Shown in pieces: positions 16,463 through 24,181 of a stretch of 64,000 nt of DNA. The notes under the pieces are model-generated. The model had not been told where the DNA came from, did no database searches, and saw only the letters and a list, made by a program, of their open reading frames with translations. The stretch lies in the NCBI GenBank assembly GCA_963755985.1, contig CAVWLO010000003.1, positions 62,001 to 126,000 of the forward strand. Reading direction: 5' to 3'. The position numbers were made by a program, and so were the translations under genes. The stretch comes from DASXMT01 sp963755985. GTDB taxonomy: Bacteria; Actinomycetota; Acidimicrobiia; Acidimicrobiales; RAAP-2. Positions within the stretch are counted from its first letter, which is position 1. Every line of letters starts with the position of its first letter.

Positions 16463-17254
16463 ATGGATGCGACCACCCGCTGGCGGGAGCTCCTGGAGCG
16501 GCGCGACGTCGACGTTCCCCTCGACGAGGCCGCGCTGCTCATTGCCGCCCATGCCAACCCGACCCTCGATGTGGCCGAGCAACGGGCACGCCTGGACGAC
16601 ATCGCCGCCAGTGTCGACGAGCCCAGTACCGACGGCGTGTGCCGGATGCTCTTCGAGACCCTGAGGCTGCGGGGCAACCGCAAGAGCTACGACGACCCGG
16701 GCAACTCGTACCTGGACCAGGTCCTCGACCGCCGTCTGGGCATCCCCATCTCTTTGTCCGTCCTCCTCATCGAGGTGGGACGGCGCTGCGGGCTGACCCT
16801 GGAGGGCGTCGGCATGCCCGGACATTTCCTGGTGCGCGACACAGCCTCGCCTGACCTCCTCATCGACGCCTTCGCCGGCGGACAGCGGCTCGACCATGCC
16901 GCCTGCGAGCGCCTGCTGCAGGCCATCGGCGGCCCGAGCGTGACCCTCGTTCCCACCATGCTGACGCCTACCGGTCGGCGGGCCACCCTGGCCCGGATGC
17001 TGGCCAACCTGGATCACAGCTACCGGGGGCGGGCCGAAGTCCGGTCCTTGTTGTGGGTGACACGGCTCCGCGTCGCCATTCCTGAGTTGTCAGTGGCCGA
17101 GCGGGCCAGCCTGGCCAACGGGCTGGCCGACCTCGGCTGCTACAGCGAGGCGGCCGATCTCCTCGACGAGCTGGCCGCCGACAGCGCCTTCGACGACGAG
17201 ATCATCGAGCGGCTGGAGACCCGTTCCACCGCGGTGCGGGCCCGGCTCAACTGA
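16463..17254 (+). CDS. SirB1-family transglutaminase-like protein
   Basis: This 263-residue protein has the SirB1 (transglutaminase-like, TPR-associated) signature YDDPGNSYLDQVLDRRLGIPISLSVLLIEVGRRCGL followed by LEGVGMPGHFLVRD. The Cys and His of the transglutaminase fold are replaced in this family as a rule, so it is thought to act by binding rather than catalysis. The last 80 residues, LGCYSEAADLLDELAAD and neighbours, are helical and resemble TPR hairpins. No partner is encoded next to it: it is divergent from an SDR and converges on the ARPP-1 gene. Confidence 0.87.
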   Translation: MDATTRWRELLERRDVDVPLDEAALLIAAHANPTLDVAEQRARLDDIAASVDEPSTDGVCRMLFETLRLRGNRKSYDDPGNSYLDQVLDRRLGIPISLSVLLIEVGRRCGLTLEGVGMPGHFLVRDTASPDLLIDAFAGGQRLDHAACERLLQAIGGPSVTLVPTMLTPTGRRATLARMLANLDHSYRGRAEVRSLLWVTRLRVAIPELSVAERASLANGLADLGCYSEAADLLDELAADSAFDDEIIERLETRSTAVRARLN

Positions 17255-17258
17255 TCCC

Positions 17259-17322
17259 TCGCCCCTGTGCCGGGATCGGGAATGCAGGTTTTTTCGCCCC
17301 TAGGCCGGGGTCGGGAATGCAG
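17259..17322. repeat. 29-bp direct repeat (period 35) over the end of the ARPP-1 gene
   Basis: Copies at 17259-17287 and 17294-17322 match at 26 of 29 positions and share the end TCGGGAATGCAG. The right copy contains the last codons and TAG of the minus-strand ARPP-1 gene; the left copy lies beyond it, separated by a short T-run. Confidence 0.85.
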
Positions 17323-18238
17323 CCAGATGGACGAGGGCATCGTCGTAAGTCAGGCCGATCCCGACCAGCTCGCTCCCGACCAGGCCGCCCCGCAGATGGA
17401 GTTCTTCGCCGAGACCGATGCCGGCATTGGATGTCCAAGCGCCGGAGTTGATGCCTTCCAAAAATGGCTCGATGGCCGATCCTGGATCGGCGCCCGCTCG
17501 TCCAGGGTCGGCATCCGACGCGGCCCCGACGTCGAGCACGTGCCCGGCCACGATCGCCTGCAGGTAGTCGTCGAGCGCGGCGGGCCGGTCGAAGAGGTCG
17601 ACACCGACGACAGATGCCCCGATGGAGCAGACCACACCGACCTGGTCGGGGAGGGAACGGATCCTATTGAGCTGGACGGCGATCCGGCTCTCCATCTCGA
17701 CCTGGACGTCATCGAGCGCCGAGGTCTCCGAGTCCACACCGTGGACCGTCGACAACCGGTCGACTTCCTCCCAGATTCGTCGCTGGTCGGAGTACCGCTC
17801 GGGCTCGTCGTCACACGTCAATTCGAGGTTCGCCGTCTTGGCAGCCCGGAGGGATCCAGGAGCGTGCCGTCGCGTGATGGTCACCACACGTCGGCCTTCT
17901 TCGCCCCAGCGTCCGGCTTCGACACAGGAGACGGGGACGATGGTGGTGGATTCGGCCGGACAGAGCACGGTCAGGTTCATCGTGCGGTTCTGGTCGGCGC
18001 CGATCAACATCTCCCCTTCGACGAGGAGAACGGGGACGTCGGCACCGTTCGTGATGGCGAGGAACTCGACCACGGGAGGGTCGAGCTCGCCCACCTGGAT
18101 CAACCCCCCGTCCAGTGCCTCGGGCCCGGTCAGGAAGGCCAGCGTGCCTCTCTGCCTACTCGTGAGTGGGAAGACGGACAGGCCACCCACCTCGAACCTG
18201 GCGCCCACCTCAAGTTTGATATCCCGTACTTTCATCAT
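17300..18238 (-). CDS. ARPP-1 domain protein
   Basis: The 312-residue protein matches the ARPP-1 family (named for association with ARG and rhodanese-phosphatase proteins). The diagnostic run is VPVLLVEGEMLIGADQNRTMNLTVLCPAESTTIVPVSCVEAGRW; its GADQNR and PVSCVEAGRW parts are very conserved. The family's activity is not established. No metal or nucleotide motif is obvious beyond these residues. Two adjacent ATG codons sit at 18238 and 18235 behind GGAAGGAG, a strong ribosome site that supports this start over an in-frame ATG at 18298. Upstream of it an ACAAGTGTG motif occurs twice. Confidence 0.85.
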   Translation of the reverse strand: MMKVRDIKLEVGARFEVGGLSVFPLTSRQRGTLAFLTGPEALDGGLIQVGELDPPVVEFLAITNGADVPVLLVEGEMLIGADQNRTMNLTVLCPAESTTIVPVSCVEAGRWGEEGRRVVTITRRHAPGSLRAAKTANLELTCDDEPERYSDQRRIWEEVDRLSTVHGVDSETSALDDVQVEMESRIAVQLNRIRSLPDQVGVVCSIGASVVGVDLFDRPAALDDYLQAIVAGHVLDVGAASDADPGRAGADPGSAIEPFLEGINSGAWTSNAGIGLGEELHLRGGLVGSELVGIGLTYDDALVHLAAFPTPA

Positions 18239-18351
18239 CCGGCTCCTTCCGCCACTGCGTTGAGACAAGTGTGCGGAGAGGGTGTGACGATTACACAAGT
18301 GTGATTCGAGTTGGCCCCTCTTACACCTGATCCGCGAGAGGATCGAGGTTG

Positions 18352-18513
18352 ATGACGACGCACTGGCCTCTCCTGGGACCTCCCTCGGCTCTTTGGGATG
18401 ACAACTCGGCTTGGGATGACAACTGGGCGGGCCACAGCCGTGCCGGGTCGGTCACCGTCAGCCTGATCCGCCACCCCGGCCGCACCATCCTCGTGGTCTG
18501 CTCGGTGCACTGA
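18352..18513 (+). CDS. Possible 53-residue protein with WDDN repeat, low confidence
   Basis: An ATG at 18352 with GAGG shortly upstream opens 53 codons that end in TGA one base before the GTG of the next gene. The product holds a doubled motif, WDDNSA-WDDNWA, made by an 18-bp repeat that keeps the frame. The close spacing suggests coupling to the SDR-DUF2867 gene. I recognise no family, and the segment could equally be a non-coding leader. Confidence 0.3.
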   Translation: MTTHWPLLGPPSALWDDNSAWDDNWAGHSRAGSVTVSLIRHPGRTILVVCSVH

Positions 18514-18514
18514 G

Positions 18515-19963
18515 GTGCGACTGGCCGTGGTGGGAGCGAGCGGCTTTGTCGGACGGGCCCTCTCGCTGGCTCTGGCGCCGACTCACGACGTGGTCGCCAT
18601 CTCGCGTCAGGCCCCAACGATCCCGGGCACCGATGGGCGTTCGGTCGATGTCGCCGACGCGGCCGAGCTGAAGGATGCCTTGGCCGGTTGCCAGGTCGGC
18701 TATTACCTCGTGCACTCACTGGGCACCGGGGACTTCCGCTCCCGGGACCGCCAACTGGCCGAGGGCTTCGGGCGGGCCGCAGCAGCTGCCGGGGTCGGCC
18801 GCATCGTGTACCTCGGTGGCCTCGGGCGCGACCCCGAGTCCGAGCACCTCGCCAGTCGCCAAGAGGTCGGTGCCGCCCTCACCAGTGGGGGAGTTCCCCT
18901 GGTGGAGCTGCGAGCTGCCGTTGTCCTGGGTGCCGGAGGTATCTCCTTCGAGATGCTGCGGTACCTCACCGAGCGGCTTCCCCTCATGGTCTGCCCGCGC
19001 TGGGTCAGGACGGCGATCCAGCCAGTCGCGCTGGCCGACATGATCCGGTACCTGGTCGGGGCCATCGACGTCGAACCCGGCATATACGAGATTGGAGGAG
19101 CAGACGTCACGTCCTACCGGGACATGATTGCTGCATACGCCGAGGCGCGGGGTCTCCGCCCACGGCACATTGTCGATGTGCCCTACCTGACGCCGCGGCT
19201 GTCCTCGTACTGGCTGGACCTTGTCACGCCCGTCGACCGCCGCGTCAGCCATGCCCTGATCGAGAGCCTCGTCACCGAGGTCATCGTGGAAGATCGCGCT
19301 CGCACCGACCGTGCCTTCGGCATCGAGCCGATGGGGCTTCGCGACGCGCTGGCGGCCACCCTGGATGACCAAGCCCGGTCTCTCGACCACGACCTCCTCG
19401 ACAGGGTCAGTGGGCTCCAGGACGGGGTCTATACCGCCCGTGTCACCCTGGCCCTACCGCCCGATACCGCGGTCCGTCTCGACTCCGACCTCGGGCGAAT
19501 TGGCGGGAGCTACGGCTGGTACGGCCTCGACCTCGCCTGGCGGGTCCGTGGCCTTCTCGGCCGGGTCGTCGGGGAGCGCTGGAACCTCGGCTCCCCGGGA
19601 GAGGTCGTCCAGGGCGCGACAGTCGACTGGTGGGTGGTGGCCCGACGCGAAGCCGGGACGCTCGTGCTTCGCAGCGTGCACTGGTTTCCCGGAGAGGGCT
19701 GGCTCGGCTACCGGTGCGACGATCACGAGCTCGTCCAGGTTGGTGCCCTTCGCCCGAAGGGCATTCCCGGGTTCCTCTATTGGAAGGCCGTGCAACCAGT
19801 GCACCGACCCGTCTTTCGGGCCTTGGCCCGGCACCGCGTCGAGCGAGCACGATTCGGGGGGCGCGTCGTGGAAGGTTCGCGGTCAGGTGGCGCTTCGGAC
19901 AATCTCGCCGACTGGCCGAATGGCCGAGGTGCACCGACGGGCGTAGCCAGGCCAGGCGGCTAG
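18515..19963 (+). CDS. NAD(P)-binding atypical SDR fused to DUF2867
   Basis: The 482-residue protein has two parts. Residues 1-290 form an atypical SDR/NmrA-like Rossmann domain beginning RLAVVGASGFVGRALSLAL, with YLVHSLG and YLGGLGRDPESEHLASR segments seen in the YbjT/Ycf39-like branch. Residues 310-460 match DUF2867 (SPGEVVQGATVDWWVV, LRSVHWFPGEGWLGYRC, KGIPGFLYWKAVQPVHRPVF). This fusion is common in actinobacteria; a role in quinone, chlorophyll-like or lipid chemistry has been suggested for relatives, but the substrate is unknown. The GTG start lies one base after a small possible reading frame. Confidence 0.87.
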   Translation: MRLAVVGASGFVGRALSLALAPTHDVVAISRQAPTIPGTDGRSVDVADAAELKDALAGCQVGYYLVHSLGTGDFRSRDRQLAEGFGRAAAAAGVGRIVYLGGLGRDPESEHLASRQEVGAALTSGGVPLVELRAAVVLGAGGISFEMLRYLTERLPLMVCPRWVRTAIQPVALADMIRYLVGAIDVEPGIYEIGGADVTSYRDMIAAYAEARGLRPRHIVDVPYLTPRLSSYWLDLVTPVDRRVSHALIESLVTEVIVEDRARTDRAFGIEPMGLRDALAATLDDQARSLDHDLLDRVSGLQDGVYTARVTLALPPDTAVRLDSDLGRIGGSYGWYGLDLAWRVRGLLGRVVGERWNLGSPGEVVQGATVDWWVVARREAGTLVLRSVHWFPGEGWLGYRCDDHELVQVGALRPKGIPGFLYWKAVQPVHRPVFRALARHRVERARFGGRVVEGSRSGGASDNLADWPNGRGAPTGVARPGG

Positions 19964-19967
19964 CGTT

Positions 19968-19997
19968 CGAGATCGTCCGAGATCGTCCGAGATCGTC
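19968..19997. repeat. Triple 10-bp direct repeat upstream of flavin oxidase gene
   Basis: The 10-bp unit CGAGATCGTC occurs three times in a row, ending 26 bases before the ATG at 20024. The exact helical-turn spacing could place three regulator subunits on one face, or it may be a slippage product. Confidence 0.8.
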
Positions 19998-20023
19998 ACA
20001 AACGCAGGAGAGCACGCCCCGAC

Positions 20024-21409
20024 ATGCCCAACAACGTGACCGCACCGGCCAGGCTGGACGACCTCCGCCGGCAGATCAAGGGGCGGGTCTTCACCGCCGA
20101 TGATCCCGACTATGGGGACGTCGTCGCCTGTTGGAATCGTGCCAAGCGCCAGGCACCGGCCATGGCTGTCGTCGCCGAGGACGCGTCCGACATCGGGGCG
20201 GCCGTTCGCTTTGCCGCCGACGCCGATCTGGGCATCGGCGTCCAGGCGACAGGCCATGGATTCGTCCTCCCTGTCGATGGGATGTTGATCGTCACCAGCC
20301 GTATGGACGGGGTCACCGTCGACCCGGCAGCCCGTACAGCCACAATGGAGGCGGGGTGCACGGCCGGCCCGGTGCTCGCCGCTGCCCAGGCGCACGGTCT
20401 GGCCCCACTGCTGGGCGCCTCACCGACGGTCGGGGCCGTCGGCCTCACCCTCGGGGGCGGACTCGGCTGGCTGTCCCGCCAGTTCGGGCCGGCCTGCGAT
20501 TCAGTGCGCTCCTTCGAGGTGGTCACGCCCAACGGGTGCCTGGTACACGCATCGGCGACCGAGGACGCCGAGCTGTTCCGGGCCCTGCGGGGGGGCGGGG
20601 GCGGGGTGCTCGGGGTGGTCACGTCGATGGTCGTCGACCTGTTCCCGGTCACCACCGTCTACGGCGGCAGCCTCGTGTACCCGGCGTCAGATGCGGTCGC
20701 AGTGACGGAGCACTTTGTCCGGTGGGTCGATGAGGCCCCCAACGATCTCACCTCATCGCTCGTCTTCATGAACTTCCCGCCGATGCCCCAGATTCCAGAA
20801 CCGCTGCGCGGCCAGTCGTTCATGATCGTGCGCGGCTGCTGGAGTGGCAGCATCACCGAGGGCCGGCGCTTCGTCGATCGCCTCAGGAGCGCGATGGCGC
20901 CGGTGATGGACCAGTGGAACGAGATGTCCTTCGCCGACTCGGCGACCATCGGCAACGACCCAGTGGACCCGATGCCCGTCACCGGATCCAGCACGCTGTT
21001 GAACGGCCTCGACGGCGAGCTCGGGTCGACGATCGCCAGCCATACCTTTCCCGGCGGCGGCCCGCCTCCGGTCGTGTTCAGTGAGATCCGTCACCTCGGT
21101 GGCGCAGTGACCGCACAGGCCAACGGCGACTCGGTCATGGGCAACCGCGACCGACAATTCCTGTTCCAGTATTCCGCCCTGGCCGCTGAGGGTGGTCATG
21201 CCATGACCCCCGAACAAGGCCGCCTGTTGGATGCACTCGGCCAGTACCGGGACAGCGGGACGTCCCACAACTTCCTTTCCGGCGAGGCCCGCCGGGCCGC
21301 CACGCTTACCTCGACCGACCCGGCGCAGCATGACTTGCTCGCCTCCCTCCAGGCCCGGCTCGACCCCCAGGACCTGATGCGGTACGGCGTCACCCACCGC
21401 ACTGGCTGA
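20024..21409 (+). CDS. FAD-linked oxidase (PCMH/VAO family, BBE-like)
   Basis: The 461-residue protein belongs to the p-cresol methylhydroxylase/vanillyl-alcohol-oxidase flavoprotein fold and oxidises an alcohol, amine or similar group with O2. The FAD-binding part has ATGHGF with a His that may bind FAD covalently, EAGCTAGPVLAAAQAHGLAP, GLTLGGGLGWLSRQFGPACDSV (its Cys at the second covalent site seen in berberine-bridge enzymes) and ALRGGGGGVLGVV. The C-terminal substrate domain lacks the standard YxNY-type BBE end and instead has GTSHNFLSGEARR, so the substrate group may differ. It opens a plus-strand run with the VOC and amidohydrolase genes and fits the oxidative first step of a catabolic route. 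Confidence 0.88.
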   Translation: MPNNVTAPARLDDLRRQIKGRVFTADDPDYGDVVACWNRAKRQAPAMAVVAEDASDIGAAVRFAADADLGIGVQATGHGFVLPVDGMLIVTSRMDGVTVDPAARTATMEAGCTAGPVLAAAQAHGLAPLLGASPTVGAVGLTLGGGLGWLSRQFGPACDSVRSFEVVTPNGCLVHASATEDAELFRALRGGGGGVLGVVTSMVVDLFPVTTVYGGSLVYPASDAVAVTEHFVRWVDEAPNDLTSSLVFMNFPPMPQIPEPLRGQSFMIVRGCWSGSITEGRRFVDRLRSAMAPVMDQWNEMSFADSATIGNDPVDPMPVTGSSTLLNGLDGELGSTIASHTFPGGGPPPVVFSEIRHLGGAVTAQANGDSVMGNRDRQFLFQYSALAAEGGHAMTPEQGRLLDALGQYRDSGTSHNFLSGEARRAATLTSTDPAQHDLLASLQARLDPQDLMRYGVTHRTG

Positions 21410-21521
21410 GGACGCGGGATGAGCCGCCTTCTGGGCCCTTGGGCGAAGCCGCCTCTGGACCGCCGGGCGTGCCGCCATCCGGACATTGTCGAGGAAGCCC
21501 GTTGGGCGTACCGTTGGGGAT

Positions 21522-22091
21522 ATGGACGCACTCCCCTATGAGGGGCCCGAGGCGCCGCACTGGCGAGGCATCAACCATCTGGCCCTGGTCACCAACGACA
21601 TGGACGCCACCGTCCGCTTCTACCACGGGGTGCTGGGAGCCCGTCTCGTGGCCGACCTGGGCAACGAGTCGTTCCGCCACTACTTCTTCGAGTTCGGCCC
21701 GGGCAACACGGTGGCCTTCTTCGAGTACCAAGGCATCGAGCTCGAGCCCTTCGCCAAGCCAGCGGGCATACCCGACCCGCGGGCGGTCCAGTTCGACCAC
21801 CTCTCCTTCAACGTGCCCGACGAGGAGGCCCTGATCGCCCTCCGAGACCGGCTGAAGACGGCAGGGTGCGAGGTGACCCATGTCGTCGATCACGGCTTCA
21901 TCCGGTCCGTGTACTTCACCGACCCGAACGGGATCGCCCTCGAAGCCTCATGGTGGGTCGTCGACGCCACCGGCCGCCCCACCGACTACGCCGACGAGGG
22001 CTTGTTCGCTGATCCGAACCCGGTCCCGGCTGTGGTGGAGCTCCGCCGGGACGGTCGGCTGTCCTCGGTTCCCTCGACCAAGCTGACGTAA
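21522..22091 (+). CDS. VOC family (glyoxalase/extradiol dioxygenase fold) protein
   Basis: This 189-residue protein has two beta-alpha-beta-beta-beta modules of the vicinal oxygen chelate fold. The metal ligands are visible: His in INHLALV, His in QFDHLSFNV and Glu in IALEASWW. VOC enzymes include extradiol ring-cleavage dioxygenases, glyoxalases and epimerases; the FYHGVLGARLV and SVYFTDPNGIALE segments do not separate these. The ATG at 21522 follows GGGGAT. Placed after a flavin oxidase and before an amidohydrolase, a ring- or C-C-cleaving role in the same pathway is plausible (inference). Confidence 0.85.
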   Translation: MDALPYEGPEAPHWRGINHLALVTNDMDATVRFYHGVLGARLVADLGNESFRHYFFEFGPGNTVAFFEYQGIELEPFAKPAGIPDPRAVQFDHLSFNVPDEEALIALRDRLKTAGCEVTHVVDHGFIRSVYFTDPNGIALEASWWVVDATGRPTDYADEGLFADPNPVPAVVELRRDGRLSSVPSTKLT

Positions 22092-22217
22092 GTAGGCCTT
22101 CCGTGCGAGGCTCGGGGCATCCAGTCCTCCGGGCCATCCAGGTCGTCAGGTCAGCGGATCGGCGCCATCAACGCGGCACGTCGCTGTCGGGCGAGAAAGA
22201 CGACTGCCAAACGGTCG

Positions 22218-22247
22218 GTTGACGACATACGGACCGAACGCTCAAGA
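22218..22247 (+). promoter_or_regulatory. Possible promoter of the amidohydrolase-PPOX operon
   Basis: TTGACG at 22218-22223 is followed after 18 bp by CAAGAT at 22242-22247, about 45 bases before the amidohydrolase start. The -35 is good and the -10 is weak. The same TTGACG hexamer opens the palindrome-containing promoter region near 24 kb. Confidence 0.35.
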
Positions 22248-22291
22248 TAGGGGCAACAGTGGTCTCGCCCGAGGCCGAACGGGGGATGGTC

Positions 22292-23485
22292 ATGGACTAC
22301 AAGATCTTCGACGCTGACAACCATTACTACGAGGCCGACGACGCGTTCCTCCGGTTCGCTGACGAGAAGGTCCGAAAGCACGTCCGGTGGATGAGCGACG
22401 GCAGGCGAAAGCACCTCTTCTTCGGGGACCGCAAATCCACCGGAGTGCCGAACCCGACCTTCAACCCGATCTCGCGGCCAGGGGCGTTCCACGACCACCT
22501 CAAGCTGCTCGAAGAGGGTCGTCGCCCGGCCAGCAGCATGGCCCAGAAGTACGGCGAGCTCGAGCCTCTGACGCCGGTCTACCGGGAGCGCGAGCCGCGC
22601 CTTATGACCATGGACGAGCAGAACGTGGAGAGCATCCTCATGTTCCCCACCCTCGGCCAGTGCGTGGAGCACCTCATGTACGACGACGTGGACATGATGT
22701 ATCGCGTCTTCCGGGCCTTCAACACCTGGCTCGACACCGACTGGGGGTTCAACTACGAAGACCGGATTTTCGCCATCCCGGTCATCCCCATGCTGGACGT
22801 CGACCGGGCCGTGACCGAGCTCGAATGGGTCCTGGACCGGGGAGCGAGGGCCGTGTGCCTCCGACCCGGCCCCCTCTACGGCCGCACCCCCGCCGATCCG
22901 TACTTCGACCCGTTCTACGCCCGGGTGAACGAGGCCGGGATCCTGCAGAGCTACCACGCCATCGGAGGCCAGTCCCCCTACGACGATGCCTTCGAGATGA
23001 TGTACTGCCAGCCGCCCGTCCAGGACAAGGGCTACCTGGCCACGCTGCAACAGGCGCTCGTCCCCGGCGAGCGGCCGATCATGGACACCCTCATGTCGCT
23101 CATCCTCGGCAACTTCTTCGGCCGGTTCCCCAACATCAAGGTGGCCAGCATCGAGATGGGCTGCACATGGGTGCCGTACTTCCTGCACTCGCTGGACCAC
23201 GCCGGCGGCATGCTCGAGCGGCACATCGAGGCCTTCGGCCAGAAGCTGGATGTCCGGCCTTCGGAAGTGTTCAAGCAGAACGTGTGGATCTCCCCCTTCC
23301 CCGAAGAGGACGTGATCGGCTTGGCCAACCTGATCGGCGTGGACCACGTGCTCATGGGATCGGACTGGCCCCATCCCGAGGGAAACCACGTGCCTGAGGA
23401 GTACGTCGAGTGCATCGCCAGCCTTGACCAGACCAGCATCAGGCGCATCATGCGGGACAACGCCCTCGAGCTGATCGCCTCGTAG
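22292..23485 (+). CDS. Amidohydrolase-2 family TIM-barrel metal hydrolase/decarboxylase
   Basis: The protein has about 397 residues of the amidohydrolase-2 superfamily branch. The N-terminal FDADNHYYE takes the place of the DxHxH metal motif (only one His remains), LMGSDWPHPEG near the C-terminus carries the catalytic Asp, and the barrel has IPVIPMLDVDRAVTELEW and FFGRFPNIKVASIEMGCTW. This branch includes ACMSD-like decarboxylases and actinobacterial steroid- or aromatic-linked hydrolases. Three in-frame starts exist (22259 GTG, 22286 and 22292 ATG); 22292 is chosen because GGGGGA lies five bases away and the conserved sequence begins at once. A PPOX gene follows after 11 bp. Confidence 0.87.
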   Translation: MDYKIFDADNHYYEADDAFLRFADEKVRKHVRWMSDGRRKHLFFGDRKSTGVPNPTFNPISRPGAFHDHLKLLEEGRRPASSMAQKYGELEPLTPVYREREPRLMTMDEQNVESILMFPTLGQCVEHLMYDDVDMMYRVFRAFNTWLDTDWGFNYEDRIFAIPVIPMLDVDRAVTELEWVLDRGARAVCLRPGPLYGRTPADPYFDPFYARVNEAGILQSYHAIGGQSPYDDAFEMMYCQPPVQDKGYLATLQQALVPGERPIMDTLMSLILGNFFGRFPNIKVASIEMGCTWVPYFLHSLDHAGGMLERHIEAFGQKLDVRPSEVFKQNVWISPFPEEDVIGLANLIGVDHVLMGSDWPHPEGNHVPEEYVECIASLDQTSIRRIMRDNALELIAS

Positions 23486-23496
23486 GAGAAGGATCG

Positions 23497-23919
23497 ATGG
23501 CAGCGCCCGAGAAGCTCACCGCGTTCCTCAAGGAGCGGCGCAACCTGATTGTGGCCGGAATCCGGAAGGACGGCCGGCCCCAGCTGACGCCCAACTGGTT
23601 TCACTTCGATGGGGAGCGCTTCTATGTCTCCACGATGAAGGACAGGGCCAAGTACGCCATCTTCCGCCGTGACCCGAGGGTGGAGCTGCTGGTCGACGAC
23701 TCGACCGGTTTTCGGTCTGTGGTGGTGAGGGGAACGGTCGAGCTCTGGGAAGACCTCGACCGGGGGCTGCCCTACTTCCGTACCATCCGCGAGAAGTACG
23801 GACGCGCCGTTCCCGACGACGCCGAGCTGCGCAAGGGCCTCGAGGCCGAGAACCGGGTCCTCTTGGTGATCGTCCCCGACGGGCCGCCCTCCTCATGGAC
23901 CAGCTGGGGCCTCGACTGA
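23497..23919 (+). CDS. PPOX-class (probably F420-dependent) flavin/deazaflavin reductase
   Basis: This 140-residue split-barrel protein carries the PPOX-class pattern of actinobacterial F420-binding enzymes: RRNLIVAGIRKDGRPQLTPNWFHFDGERFYVST, then KDRAKYAIFRRDPRVELLVDD and VVVRGTVELWEDL. Such proteins reduce or sense small aromatics using F420 or FMN; which cofactor it uses cannot be read from this alone. A ribosome site GGAGAAGG precedes the ATG, and the gene is 11 bp after the amidohydrolase gene, so they are likely cotranscribed. Confidence 0.87.
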   Translation: MAAPEKLTAFLKERRNLIVAGIRKDGRPQLTPNWFHFDGERFYVSTMKDRAKYAIFRRDPRVELLVDDSTGFRSVVVRGTVELWEDLDRGLPYFRTIREKYGRAVPDDAELRKGLEAENRVLLVIVPDGPPSSWTSWGLD

Positions 23920-23994
23920 CCGAACTGGTCCACCCGGTCGGGCGCCCCGCCCTCCTGTTCCGGGCTGCTGTGGCCGCCGCACCTCTTTCTTTTT

Positions 23995-24039
23995 TTGACG
24001 CACATTGTGTACTTGTAGATCATCTACATGTACACAATG
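23995..24039 (+). promoter_or_regulatory. Promoter region with 37-bp near-perfect palindrome (regulator site)
   Basis: The palindrome spans 24003-24039, centred on C24021. Each 18-base arm reads CATTGTGTAC(T/A)TGTAGAT, with 17 of 18 positions paired. TTGACG at 23995-24000 lies just left of it, and GATCAT at 24018-24023 could be the -10, so a bound repressor would block the promoter. A further ACACAATGC half-site follows near 24050. The segment is AT-rich compared with its surroundings. It lies 143 bp before the questin-oxidase-like gene. A dimer-of-dimers TetR or GntR-type regulator is the likely ligand (inference). Confidence 0.75.
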
Positions 24040-24181
24040 CACGGTGAAACACAATGCGACAGCTCCGAAGGCGCTGGCGCATGCGGGCCCAACCGAGCGC
24101 CGACAAACGACCGGAGGACAAAGGGCCTTGACTTCAAGTGGACTTGAACAAATACAGTCCTTCCCCGAACGGGAGGACACC

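Noticed and set aside
22151..23389. 412-codon minus-strand frame opposite the amidohydrolase
   Set aside because: The His/Val/Glu-rich translation is a mirror of the biased codons of the real gene, with no recognisable domain.
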